DNA from: Anaerosacchariphilus polymeriproducens
GTDB lineage: Bacteria > Bacillota > Clostridia > Lachnospirales > Lachnospiraceae
NCBI RefSeq assembly: GCF_003363435.1
Contig: NZ_QRCT01000034.1
Span: forward strand, 1 to 64,000
Direction of reading: 5' to 3'
DNA: 64,000 bases
Below, piece after piece: positions 7,423-14,948 of the stretch (position 1 is its first letter; each line of letters starts with the position of its first letter). The translations under genes and the position numbers were made by a program. The notes beneath the pieces are model-generated. The model was given only the letters and a program-made list of their open reading frames with translations, searched no databases and was not told the DNA's origin.

Positions 7423-8130
7423 ATGCGTTTTATGAAACAAAAGAGGTTCTTGTCAGTTTTAATGTGTTTTACTATTTTGATTACGTTATTTCAGGGAAAT
7501 GCACAAGCAGCAACTACAATCACGTCAAATCAAAGCGGAATCCAAGACGGCTACAACTATGAGCTGTGGAAGGATTCCGGAAACACAAGTATGACTCTCA
7601 ATAGTGGAGGCACATTCAGTTGTCAATGGAGTAACATCAATAATGCATTATTCCGTAAAGGTAAAAAATTTAATGAGACTCAAACACATCAGCAAATTGG
7701 AAATTTATCAGTAAACTATAGTGCAGATTACTCTCCTAATGGTAATTCTTATTTATGTATTTATGGGTGGACAAGTAATCCGCTCGTAGAATATTACATC
7801 GTAGATAGCTGGGGTACTTGGCGTCCACCAGGGGCTTTATCAAAGGGAACCATTAACGTTGATGGTGGTACATATGATATATATGAGACTACTAGAACCA
7901 ATCAACCTTCCATTAAAGGAATTGCTACTTTCAAACAATACTGGAGTGTAAGAACTTCAAAACGTACCAGCGGTACGATCTCGGTTAGCGAGCACTTTAA
8001 AGCGTGGGAGCGCTTAGGCATGAGTATGGGAAAAATGTATGAAGTTTCTTTGACGGTAGAAGGATATCAAAGTAGTGGAAGTGCTTCTGTGACTAGTAAT
8101 AACATAAGTATCGGCGGTAGCGGTGGCTAA
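7423..8130 (+). CDS. Secreted GH11 endo-1,4-beta-xylanase
   Basis: 235 aa. Signal peptide 1-~30 (basic start, hydrophobic core, NAQA-A cleavage). The rest is a GH11 jelly roll; catalytic glutamates are E123 ([12 protein letters not shown]) and E213 (VEGYQSSG). It cleaves beta-1,4-xylan outside the cell by a retaining mechanism. AGGAGG precedes the ATG. The protein stops at GGSGG, a linker-like tail that in multidomain xylanases leads to a carbohydrate-binding module or dockerin, absent here. Codon choice (AGC, GGC, CAC, CGT, ACC) is more GC-rich than in neighbours, and no other xylan genes are in the window, which suggests transfer. Confidence 0.93.
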   Translation: MRFMKQKRFLSVLMCFTILITLFQGNAQAATTITSNQSGIQDGYNYELWKDSGNTSMTLNSGGTFSCQWSNINNALFRKGKKFNETQTHQQIGNLSVNYSADYSPNGNSYLCIYGWTSNPLVEYYIVDSWGTWRPPGALSKGTINVDGGTYDIYETTRTNQPSIKGIATFKQYWSVRTSKRTSGTISVSEHFKAWERLGMSMGKMYEVSLTVEGYQSSGSASVTSNNISIGGSGG

Positions 8131-8247
8131 TGCAAAAAATGAGGCTGAATTGCAATTACTTTGTTTCCAATGTCAAAGGCTTATGTTCCACTGCTCGTAA
8201 AAAATTTCTGTATACGAAAAATATATAGGGTAATGTTAATAATATGA

Positions 8248-8282
8248 TTGATACTATCTAAATTTTGAATATATGGTATAAT
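8248..8282 (+). promoter_or_regulatory. Extended -10 promoter for the small toxin-like gene
   Basis: TGGTATAAT, an extended -10, ends at 8282. No -35 at ideal spacing (TTGATA at 8248 is 23 bases away). The leader of ~75 nt that follows can fold over the ribosome binding site. Confidence 0.6.
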
Positions 8283-8304
8283 GTTTATAGTGGGAAAGGT
8301 TAGT

Positions 8305-8358
8305 CCCCTCTGTGGTTACTCGATAACGGTTTCGTTATGTGTTAATCGAGGAAGGGGG
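8305..8358 (+). promoter_or_regulatory. 5' leader hairpin that can hide the SD of the toxin-like gene
   Basis: CCCCT (8305-8309) can pair with AGGGG in the SD (8353-8357); inside it CTCGAT (8319-8324) pairs with ATCGAG (8345-8350), and ATAACG with CGTTAT caps the structure. SD sequestration in the full-length transcript is a hallmark of type I toxin mRNAs. Confidence 0.6.
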
Positions 8359-8366
8359 TGTTGCTA

Positions 8367-8459
8367 ATGACATATGTGACGTATGGAGATTTATTCACCT
8401 TTGTTCTTATGTTAGTTGCTTTTGCAACAATTATTATAAAGTGTTGTAAAAGAAAATAA
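8367..8459 (+). CDS. 30-aa holin-like type I toxin candidate
   Basis: A 30-residue peptide: a short polar start (MTYVTYGDL), one hydrophobic segment of about 16 residues, and a basic tail CCKRK. This fits the putative holin-like toxin family (TxpA/BsrG-like membrane peptides). SD GGGGG lies 8 bases upstream of the ATG at the right distance. Its transcript would end at a symmetrical hairpin (8455-8497), and an antisense promoter points back at it from 8549-8577, as in txpA/ratA. Toxicity by membrane insertion is expected from the family, not shown here. A plain small membrane peptide is the alternative. Confidence 0.65.
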   Translation: MTYVTYGDLFTFVLMLVAFATIIIKCCKRK

Positions 8460-8543
8460 CCGCCCCTCTGCGAAAAGTCGGCGGTTATTTTTTAACTAAA
8501 GTCTTATACAGGGGGGTACTAACTAAGTACCACTCTTTTTATA
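8450..8543 (-). ncRNA. Predicted antisense RNA (antitoxin) to the toxin-like mRNA
   Basis: Transcription from the minus promoter (-10 at 8549-8554) would begin near 8542 and run to the shared terminator, about 90 nt. It would carry a hairpin from the GGTACT/AGTACC repeat (8516-8532) and overlap the toxin mRNA only at their 3' ends, the same arrangement as Bacillus ratA with txpA. No RNA evidence is available. Confidence 0.5.
8452..8497 (+). terminator. Bidirectional terminator between toxin mRNA and antisense RNA
   Basis: AAAATAACCGCC (8453-8464) and GGCGGTTATTTT (8480-8493) form a 12-bp stem. T-runs follow on the plus strand, and on the minus strand the exit also reads TTTTCTTTT. It can stop both convergent transcripts. 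Confidence 0.8.
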
Positions 8544-8548
8544 TAAGT

Positions 8549-8577
8549 ATTATAGCATATGTTTTTTTGTGATACAA
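8549..8577 (-). promoter_or_regulatory. Minus-strand promoter for the antisense RNA
   Basis: Read on the minus strand: TTGTAT (8577-8572), 17-base spacer, TATAAT (8554-8549). No protein gene lies downstream on that strand. Confidence 0.65.
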
Positions 8578-8669
8578 TATACTTTAGATTTTTTCTTGAA
8601 AAATAAAAGTGAAAACAGCCTAAAGCACCAGACATGTTGCTAATAAAGAAATCAGGGAGGAGCCTAGTT

Positions 8670-10757
8670 ATGATTAGATTTTGTGATATGGAAGTTTATA
8701 CGATAGACGAAAATCAGATTGACAGAAATCAGTTGCTTCGATTTTTTTGCGAGGATAGACATAATAATGATATTGTTGTAGTTTATAATAATTTAGAAGA
8801 ATTTGTTGGGATCATAACCTATGATACCCTTTTGTTTGGTAATGATGAAATATTACAAAAAGAAAAATTAATTACAAGTGAAGATATTTGGGAAAATGCA
8901 AAAAAAATATTTGATATACAAAAAAATGTTATGTATGTGCCAGTTTTTAATGATAAATCGGAATTAATTTATTTTTGTTATAATGATAATTCAAATGAAG
9001 ATTATTATAATCAAATCAATATTGCATTTGAGCAATTAGAACAAAATGAAGATTCTATATTTATTAAAGAACTGTATCGAAATGTTGAAGTAGTGTGCAT
9101 ATATGATATGAATGAATTTGCGTTCAGATTATATAAACTTTTAAATAAAAGAAAAATCGATGTTCTACTAATTGGGGATAAGTGGAGAGATATTTGTGGA
9201 ATCGAAGAAAGTAGTAATAATGTATATTATCCAGATTATTCAAAGATGAATATTTTAGCTGAGCCATTAACAGTCTCACATATTAAAAAGGACAGAACAT
9301 GCAAAAAAAGAATTGAGACAGTTAATAGTTTTGAATTTTTATTGGATATCATAAGGGTAAATTGCATAAATAGTCGTAATCAAATGAAAGAAGAATTACA
9401 AGCTTTGGGGGCAAATATAATCTTATGCAGAATTCCAGAATTCAATGATTTAAATCATTATACATTAGACGAATATTATAGATGTATGCAAGAAATAAGT
9501 CCCAATAACCTAAATATTAATGATAAAAATAAGTTAAATTCTATACAATTAAAAAAAGCTTTCGGAGATACTGTTATAGAATCCGACAGTAAAAGTATAT
9601 ATTCTGAAATAGACAATATGAAAAGTTTAAAGTTAAGCAGTAGAAAGTATTCTGAAGGAGAAAATACAATCTATATAATAGGTCCTTGTATTGTTAATGG
9701 ACAAGGTGTCAATCAAAATGAATCATTTTCTTTTTACATGAGTCAATTTGTGACACAAAAATTCAATCAAAAATTTGCTGTTATCACAATTTCAGTTCCA
9801 AGTTATATGGCTTTTTTATATCATAAGGTAATTGAAAATCTAGACATTAAAGAAAATGATATTATTTTATGTATGTACGAAAAGTTTTCGAAATATGAAG
9901 ATTTTATTCAAGATAAAGTAGATATTTGCTTAAGTGATTATTTTGATTCTCGTAAAGAAAATGAAGAATGGTTTTTTGATAAACCAATTCATACAACCAA
10001 ATTGGGAAATATGAAAATTGCTGAAGAACTTGTTTATAATTGCTTGAGTAAATTGGTAGATAATATGGATTTGCAAAAAGAACAGCAATTTCTACAGAAA
10101 CGCCCCCCTATTTTAACCGAAGATGAAATAGTAGAATTAAAGAAATATGTAAACTCGATTCAACAATTTGAAGCAGAGCCTAATCAAAGAATAGGTTCCA
10201 TTGTTATGAACTGCAATCCGTTTACATTAGGACATAAGTATTTAATAGACTGTGCAATGCAACAAGTAGATTATCTCTATTTGTTTGTAGTAGAGGAGAA
10301 TCGTTCTGAGTTTTTATTTGAAGATAGATTTAAACTCGTGAAAGCAGGTACAGCTTCATATCCTAATATTAGAGTTGTTCCGTCCGGAAGGTTTATATTA
10401 TCTTACGAAACGATGCCGATTTATTTTGAGAAAGCTAAGAAGCAGGATGCTATCGTAGATGCTTCCATGGATATAGAAATTTTTGCTCGATATATAGCAG
10501 CAGAATTGGGAATCACAGTTAGATTTGCTGGAGAAGAACCGATAGATAAAGTTACTAGGCAATATAATCAAGAAATGAAAAAAACATTATCTAAGTATAA
10601 TATTGAATTTATAGAAATAGCACGGGAAACAGTTAATGAAGACGTTATCAGTGCGTCAAAAGTAAGAAAGCTTTTAAAGGAAGAAGCATGGGAAGAATTA
10701 AAAAAATTTGTTCCTCTTGAAACTTATTTATACTTAAAGAATGGAACTTTTTCTTGA
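8670..10757 (+). CDS. CitC-like nucleotidyltransferase fused to CBS-like and SGNH-like regions
   Basis: 695 aa. Start at 8670 chosen for the GGGAGGAG 7 bases upstream. Residues ~1-110 resemble a CBS-type sensor domain (FVGIITYDTLL); ~140-330 is Rossmann-like and unassigned; ~330-480 looks like an SGNH-type region (IYIIGPCIVNGQGV). Residues ~505-695 match the adenylyltransferase domain of citrate lyase ligase: NCNPFTLGHKYLI (HxGH type), VVEENRSEFLFEDRF, and SASKVRKLL. CitC acetylates the citrate lyase carrier with ATP. No citDEF genes are near, so the true substrate is unknown. Linked to surface polymer modification only by inference. Confidence 0.65.
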   Translation: MIRFCDMEVYTIDENQIDRNQLLRFFCEDRHNNDIVVVYNNLEEFVGIITYDTLLFGNDEILQKEKLITSEDIWENAKKIFDIQKNVMYVPVFNDKSELIYFCYNDNSNEDYYNQINIAFEQLEQNEDSIFIKELYRNVEVVCIYDMNEFAFRLYKLLNKRKIDVLLIGDKWRDICGIEESSNNVYYPDYSKMNILAEPLTVSHIKKDRTCKKRIETVNSFEFLLDIIRVNCINSRNQMKEELQALGANIILCRIPEFNDLNHYTLDEYYRCMQEISPNNLNINDKNKLNSIQLKKAFGDTVIESDSKSIYSEIDNMKSLKLSSRKYSEGENTIYIIGPCIVNGQGVNQNESFSFYMSQFVTQKFNQKFAVITISVPSYMAFLYHKVIENLDIKENDIILCMYEKFSKYEDFIQDKVDICLSDYFDSRKENEEWFFDKPIHTTKLGNMKIAEELVYNCLSKLVDNMDLQKEQQFLQKRPPILTEDEIVELKKYVNSIQQFEAEPNQRIGSIVMNCNPFTLGHKYLIDCAMQQVDYLYLFVVEENRSEFLFEDRFKLVKAGTASYPNIRVVPSGRFILSYETMPIYFEKAKKQDAIVDASMDIEIFARYIAAELGITVRFAGEEPIDKVTRQYNQEMKKTLSKYNIEFIEIARETVNEDVISASKVRKLLKEEAWEELKKFVPLETYLYLKNGTFS

Positions 10758-10780
10758 TATAAAATTTGGAAGTGAATGAA

Positions 10781-11464
10781 ATGAAAACAGTTACAAGGAG
10801 AATGAAAAAAAGACAGGTATCAGATACACTTGGTATTGGTATGCTTTTGGCTCTGGCAGGCGGATTTTTGGATATCTATTCTTATTTGGCAAGAGGAAAG
10901 GTTTTTGCCAATGCGCAGACCGGAAATATGGTTCTGTTAGGTGTTAATATAGCAGAAAGAAATATGAAAGGTGCTTTTTATTATCTGATACCTATTTGTG
11001 CTTTTGTTATAGGGATAATATTGTCACAAATAATTAAAGACAGATTTAAAGAAAACCAGCAGATTCATTGGAGGCAGATAACTGTTGCGATTGAAGCAGT
11101 CGTATTATTCGTTGTAATGTTTATCCCTCAGGGTTATTTTAATATGATTGCGAATGTTTGCATTTCGTTTGTATGTTCCATGCAGGTACAAAGTTTTCGA
11201 AAAGTACATGGAAATGTTTATGCAACAACGATGTGTACCGGAAATTTGAGAAGTGCTACCGAACAATTATGTAGTTATCGAATAACGAAAGATCGGAAAA
11301 ATTTGAAGAAGAGTTTACAATATTATTTAATTATATTAATATTTATAGTAGGTGCTATAGTAGGTGCTTTTTTTACAGAGATATTAGATGAAAAAGCGGT
11401 TGGATTAGTTAGTTTAATTTTAATTGTGGTTTTTTTGCTTATGTTTTATAAACAGGAAAATTAA
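10781..11464 (+). CDS. DUF1275 (YoaK-like) membrane protein
   Basis: 227 aa, about six membrane segments. Matches the YoaK/DUF1275 family: GGFLDIYSYLARGKVFANAQTGNMVLLG near the N-terminus and a central SFVCSMQVQSFRKVHG with TTMCTGNLRS. The function of the family is not known. The TTG at 10766 was rejected as it overlaps the likely SD (ggaagtg). It begins 23 bp after the CitC-like gene, so the two probably share a transcript, ended by the hairpin at 11526. Confidence 0.82.
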   Translation: MKTVTRRMKKRQVSDTLGIGMLLALAGGFLDIYSYLARGKVFANAQTGNMVLLGVNIAERNMKGAFYYLIPICAFVIGIILSQIIKDRFKENQQIHWRQITVAIEAVVLFVVMFIPQGYFNMIANVCISFVCSMQVQSFRKVHGNVYATTMCTGNLRSATEQLCSYRITKDRKNLKKSLQYYLIILIFIVGAIVGAFFTEILDEKAVGLVSLILIVVFLLMFYKQEN

Positions 11465-11525
11465 TTTTAATATTATTGAGAAATTTAATATGTTCATAAT
11501 ATTTTCGAGCTAATACAAAATATAG

Positions 11526-11568
11526 GAACATATTGGTGCAGCATGTTGCATTCAATATGTTCTTTTTT
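11526..11568 (+). terminator. Intrinsic terminator after the DUF1275 gene
   Basis: GAACATATTG (11526-11535) pairs perfectly with CAATATGTTC (11553-11562), then TTTTTT. A further copy of AATATGTTC lies just upstream near 11487. The other bases between 11465 and 11700 show nothing recognisable. Confidence 0.85.
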
Positions 11569-11699
11569 GTTGCAATATACTAATTAATATATTGAGAGTA
11601 GAAAAAATATCGTTAAATATGTAAATGTAGTGAAAATTATGTCGACTAAAATTACTTGAATAATAAAAAAAATGATGTAATATATTGGTTAATAAAATA

Positions 11700-11724
11700 G
11701 AAAAGCGGACTCAAATGAGTCCGC
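11700..11724 (-). terminator. Intrinsic terminator for cotF
   Basis: GCGGACTC (11705-11712) and GAGTCCGC (11717-11724) form a perfect 8-bp stem with 4-nt loop; on the minus strand it exits into TTTT. Confidence 0.8.
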
Positions 11725-11751
11725 GATTCATATTTATAAGTAAAAATCGTA

Positions 11752-12222
11752 TTATTTTACTTTGTACATACCATGGCTGTGCATATAATTAAAAAGTTGT
11801 TCCCCATGTCCTTGTTCTTCTTTTTGAATTTGCTGCAAAGTTTGTCTGACTACTGAATTAGCAGATTCGAAAATACCAGTATCATAAGTACTTGAAATGT
11901 ATTTTTCAGTTGAAAGTAAATCAGTGCAAAGCACTTTATCACTAACATTACTTACGGATTTCATTTGACTTACCTGGTCTAGAGAACTTTTGGATTGAGT
12001 ACTTGTTTCTTGACTTGAAGAGTTTGGATGACGACCTTTAAGTAAATCGTCTATCATATTATAATGTTGTTGCTCTTCGTCAGAAATTTTATTTAGAATT
12101 TGCTTTAATTCCGGATCATTTGCCTGTTTGGCATAATTTTCATATTTAGTCACACAAAGTTCTTCTTGTTGTTTATTATCTTCTAATAGCATTTTTTCTT
12201 TCTGGCTCAGTTTAATATCCAT
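11752..12222 (-). CDS. CotF-like spore coat / ferritin-like protein
   Basis: 156 aa. Start chosen at the ATG eight bases after AGGAGG; the GTG nine bases upstream overlaps the SD. Two ferritin-like helical halves flank a Ser/Gln/Thr-rich linker (residues ~67-95). Each half has E-x-x-H elements: EEQQHYNMIDDLL and EEQGHGEQLFNYM, as in the coat protein F family (PF07875). The family is found in coats of Bacillus and Clostridia spores. The terminal half could be metal-binding, but a coat structural role is more usual. It is a single-gene unit. Confidence 0.78.
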   Translation of the reverse strand: MDIKLSQKEKMLLEDNKQQEELCVTKYENYAKQANDPELKQILNKISDEEQQHYNMIDDLLKGRHPNSSSQETSTQSKSSLDQVSQMKSVSNVSDKVLCTDLLSTEKYISSTYDTGIFESANSVVRQTLQQIQKEEQGHGEQLFNYMHSHGMYKVK

Positions 12223-12409
12223 AATATTCACCTCCTTATTCTAGTTTGAACAAGGAGACTAATAATATACTCTGTATCGAAATAAAAATTAGGTTTCTAT
12301 TAGCAATAAAAATATTATAAATAAATTTCATATCCTAGTTCTTGAATCATAAATATAAAGAATATCATTTAATAATATTCTTTAATTTAAAAAAGTAAGG
12401 GATTTCATT

Positions 12410-13300
12410 ATGAAAAAAGATAATTATAAAAGGGTCAAGCAGGTTCTATATATTATTTTAGTGGCTAATATAATAGTTGCATTACTTAAGATTGCAATTG
12501 GATTGATTACGAAAAGTGCAAGTTTGTTATCAGATGGGATTCATTCATTATCCGATGCATCTTCCAATATAGTTGGGTTGGTTGGTATTTGTTTAGCGTC
12601 TAAACCTAAGGATAAAGAACATCCATATGGTCATAATAAGTTCGAAACACTTTCAGGATTATTTATATCCGGAATGCTATTTATCGTAGGCGGAAAGATT
12701 GTTCTTAGTGCTATAAACAGGTTGAAAAATCCAGTTATACCGAAAATTACAATATTAAGTCTTATTATCTTAATCGTTACTTTATTGATTAATATATTGG
12801 TATCAATTTTTGAATATAAAAAAGGAAAAGAGTTAAATAGTTTGATTCTTATTTCTGATTCTATGCATACGAGAAGCGATATTTATGTTTCAATTGGTGT
12901 TTTAATAACTCTTATAGGAATAAAGTTTGGGGTTCCTGTATATATAGATTCAATATCGTCGTTGATTGTAGCAGGTTTTATTATTCATGCAGCTTATGAA
13001 ATATATAAGGAAAATAGTGGTGTTTTAGTAGATAGAGTTGTAGTTGATACAGAGGAAATAAAAGCGATTGTACTGGATTTTGAGCAAGTGAAAGATATTC
13101 ATAAGATTAGGAGTAGAGGAAGTCAGAATAATTTGTATATTGACATGCATATAATGGTAGACCCTGATTTGACTATTAAGGATTCTCACGATATGGTTCA
13201 TGATATTGAAGATGCGATAAAAGTAAATTTAAACCAAAGTGCTCAAGTAATTGCTCATTTAGAACCATATATACCGAATGAATCCGTAACATTAAAATGA
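12410..13300 (+). CDS. Cation diffusion facilitator (CDF) transporter
   Basis: 296 aa, typical CDF length. Six membrane segments in the first ~200 residues. Metal-site motifs: LSDGIHSLSDASSN in TM2 (Asp ligands), HPYGHNKFETLSG between TM2 and TM3, and SDSMHTRSDIYVS in TM5. The C-terminal ~85 residues are the cytoplasmic dimer domain with DMHIMVDP and HDMVHDIEDAI. It exports Zn, Mn or Fe against protons; the HxxxD-like pattern does not settle which. The 187 bases upstream are AT-rich without a clear promoter. Confidence 0.9.
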   Translation: MKKDNYKRVKQVLYIILVANIIVALLKIAIGLITKSASLLSDGIHSLSDASSNIVGLVGICLASKPKDKEHPYGHNKFETLSGLFISGMLFIVGGKIVLSAINRLKNPVIPKITILSLIILIVTLLINILVSIFEYKKGKELNSLILISDSMHTRSDIYVSIGVLITLIGIKFGVPVYIDSISSLIVAGFIIHAAYEIYKENSGVLVDRVVVDTEEIKAIVLDFEQVKDIHKIRSRGSQNNLYIDMHIMVDPDLTIKDSHDMVHDIEDAIKVNLNQSAQVIAHLEPYIPNESVTLK

Positions 13301-13305
13301 TAATA

Positions 13306-13334
13306 TTGACATAAGAAAGTTTTTAAAATAAAAT
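13306..13334 (+). promoter_or_regulatory. Promoter for the YcgL/RlaP-type gene
   Basis: TTGACA (13306-13311) and TAAAAT (13329-13334), 17-base spacer. It starts only 5 bases after the CDF stop codon. Confidence 0.75.
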
Positions 13335-13380
13335 CAAATTGGAAAATACAAATATATTTATTATTAGGAGAAACAACCTT

Positions 13381-14388
13381 ATGATATTTAAGGATTTACT
13401 TAAGAAGGAAGAATATGATTTTTTAAAAAGTAATAAACATTTAGACAGCAAAATCATCCTACTTGGAGTGGCAGGCAGCTATTCCTATGGTACCAATATT
13501 GAAACTAGTGATATTGATTTAAGAGGAATCGCATTGAATAGTAAATCGGACTTGATAGGAATGTCATCATTTGAACAATATGAAGATACTAAAACAGATA
13601 CTACTATTTATAGCTTTCATAAGATAATTAAATTATTACAGAACTGCAATCCAAATACAATTGAATTGTTAGGATTAAATCCTGAACATTATTTATATAG
13701 GAATAAAATAGGAGAAGAATTATTAGAGAATAAAAAAATGTTTTTATCCAAAAAAGCAGTTTATTCTTTTGGAGGATATGCCAGTCAACAACTACGCAGA
13801 CTGCAAAATGCATTAGCTAAAGATTCATATCCGCAGAAAGAAAAAGAACAACATATTTTAAACTCGGTAAATAATGCAATTTATGATTTCAAAAGAAGAT
13901 ATAATAGTTTTGATAATGGCTCAATTCATTTGTATATAGAAGAGTCAACACAAAATCCGGAAATTTATATGGATATAAATTTAATGCATTATCCTTTACG
14001 TGATTATAAAAATATATGGGCAGAAATGAATAATATTGTCAAAAGTTATGAAAAATTAGGAAAACGAAACAAGAAAAAGGATGATATTCATTTAAATAAA
14101 CATGCGATGCATTTGATTCGATTATATATGATGGCAATTGATATTCTCGAAAAAGAAGAAATTGTAACTTATCGCAAAAAAGAACAAGAACTACTTTTAA
14201 GAATACGGAATGGTGAATTTCAAAATAGTAGTGGAAATTTCAGGGATGATTTTTTTGAATTGTTAAGAGATTATGAGAAAAGATTAGAATATGCAAAGCA
14301 AAACACCAATTTACCGGACGAACCGGATTATAAGCGGATAGAAGAGTTTGCCATGAGTGTAAATGAACGAATTATAAAAGAGAAGTAA
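13381..14388 (+). CDS. Predicted nucleotidyltransferase (YcgL/RlaP family)
   Basis: 335 aa. Pol-beta-type nucleotidyltransferase signature at the N-terminus: GVAGSYSYGTNIETSDIDLRG, with the GS and DxD metal ligands intact. It matches the PF10127 group, known as the RNA-ligase-associated or YcgL predicted nucleotidyltransferases. Start at 13381 preferred over the TTG at 13339 because AGGAG lies 10 bases upstream and the promoter's start point falls near 13341. Its substrate is unknown; no RNA ligase gene is adjacent here. Confidence 0.75.
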   Translation: MIFKDLLKKEEYDFLKSNKHLDSKIILLGVAGSYSYGTNIETSDIDLRGIALNSKSDLIGMSSFEQYEDTKTDTTIYSFHKIIKLLQNCNPNTIELLGLNPEHYLYRNKIGEELLENKKMFLSKKAVYSFGGYASQQLRRLQNALAKDSYPQKEKEQHILNSVNNAIYDFKRRYNSFDNGSIHLYIEESTQNPEIYMDINLMHYPLRDYKNIWAEMNNIVKSYEKLGKRNKKKDDIHLNKHAMHLIRLYMMAIDILEKEEIVTYRKKEQELLLRIRNGEFQNSSGNFRDDFFELLRDYEKRLEYAKQNTNLPDEPDYKRIEEFAMSVNERIIKEK

Positions 14389-14400
14389 TATAAAATATGT

Positions 14401-14443
14401 AGCGTATATCAATGCAAATGGTTGATATGCGCTGTTATTTTGT
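14401..14443 (+). terminator. Terminator after the YcgL/RlaP-type gene
   Basis: AGCGTATATCAA (14401-14412) pairs with TTGATATGCGCT (14422-14433), one G-U pair, then a moderately T-rich stretch. Confidence 0.65.
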
Positions 14444-14493
14444 TAAAAATATGAAAAACTTAGTTATCTATACAAAAATTAAAACAAAAAAGG

Positions 14494-14522
14494 TTTGCAG
14501 ATACGCGGTTTTAGTGTATCAT
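14494..14522 (+). promoter_or_regulatory. Promoter for the zf-HC2/polA operon
   Basis: TTTGCA (14494-14499) and TATCAT (14517-14522) with a 17-base spacer. Confidence 0.55.
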
Positions 14523-14572
14523 ATAAATAGTATGTATATTTAATTATTTAAAATGTATTGGTGGTGAGTTCA

Positions 14573-14899
14573 TTGAAATGTCAATTAGCGGAACATATGA
14601 TTATGCCTTTTATAAACGGAACCCTGGAAGACGATAAGAAAGCGGAGTTTTTGAAGCATATATTAAATTGCTCCAGCTGTTATGACGAATTTCAAATTTA
14701 CTATACATTACAGAAAATGGATGAAGAGCCGGATGGTTCTTATGATATGAAAAGAATACTAGAAAGAGCGATACAAGATGAGTTGAAATTAATTTATCGT
14801 AAGAGACTTTGTTTTATTCTTCAAAAAGTAGTTTTTTTCCTGGCAGAAATATGTATTGTGTTAGTAGTAATATTTGGTTTGGATAGCTGCTCAAAATAA
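14573..14899 (+). CDS. zf-HC2 anti-sigma-like small membrane protein
   Basis: 108 aa if the TTG at 14573 is the start; it places MKC at the N-terminus as in other zf-HC2 proteins, and ggtggtga lies 7 bases upstream. Zinc ligands C3, H29, C33, C36 (HILNCSSC) match the anti-sigma zinc finger. A single membrane segment sits near residues 82-103. Such proteins hold an ECF sigma factor at the membrane, but no sigma gene is next to it. It lies 49 bp before polA and probably shares its transcript. Upstream TTG/GTG starts at 14558-14564 are possible. Confidence 0.68.
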   Translation: MKCQLAEHMIMPFINGTLEDDKKAEFLKHILNCSSCYDEFQIYYTLQKMDEEPDGSYDMKRILERAIQDELKLIYRKRLCFILQKVVFFLAEICIVLVVIFGLDSCSK

Positions 14900-14948
14900 T
14901 AGTCGGGTGAAAAGCTTTTAAGAATATGAAAGGAAAGAGTAGAACAGT

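Noticed and set aside
7165-8633. Integrase or attachment site linked to tRNA-Leu
   Set aside because: No recombinase gene and no second copy of the tRNA 3' end was found in the window.
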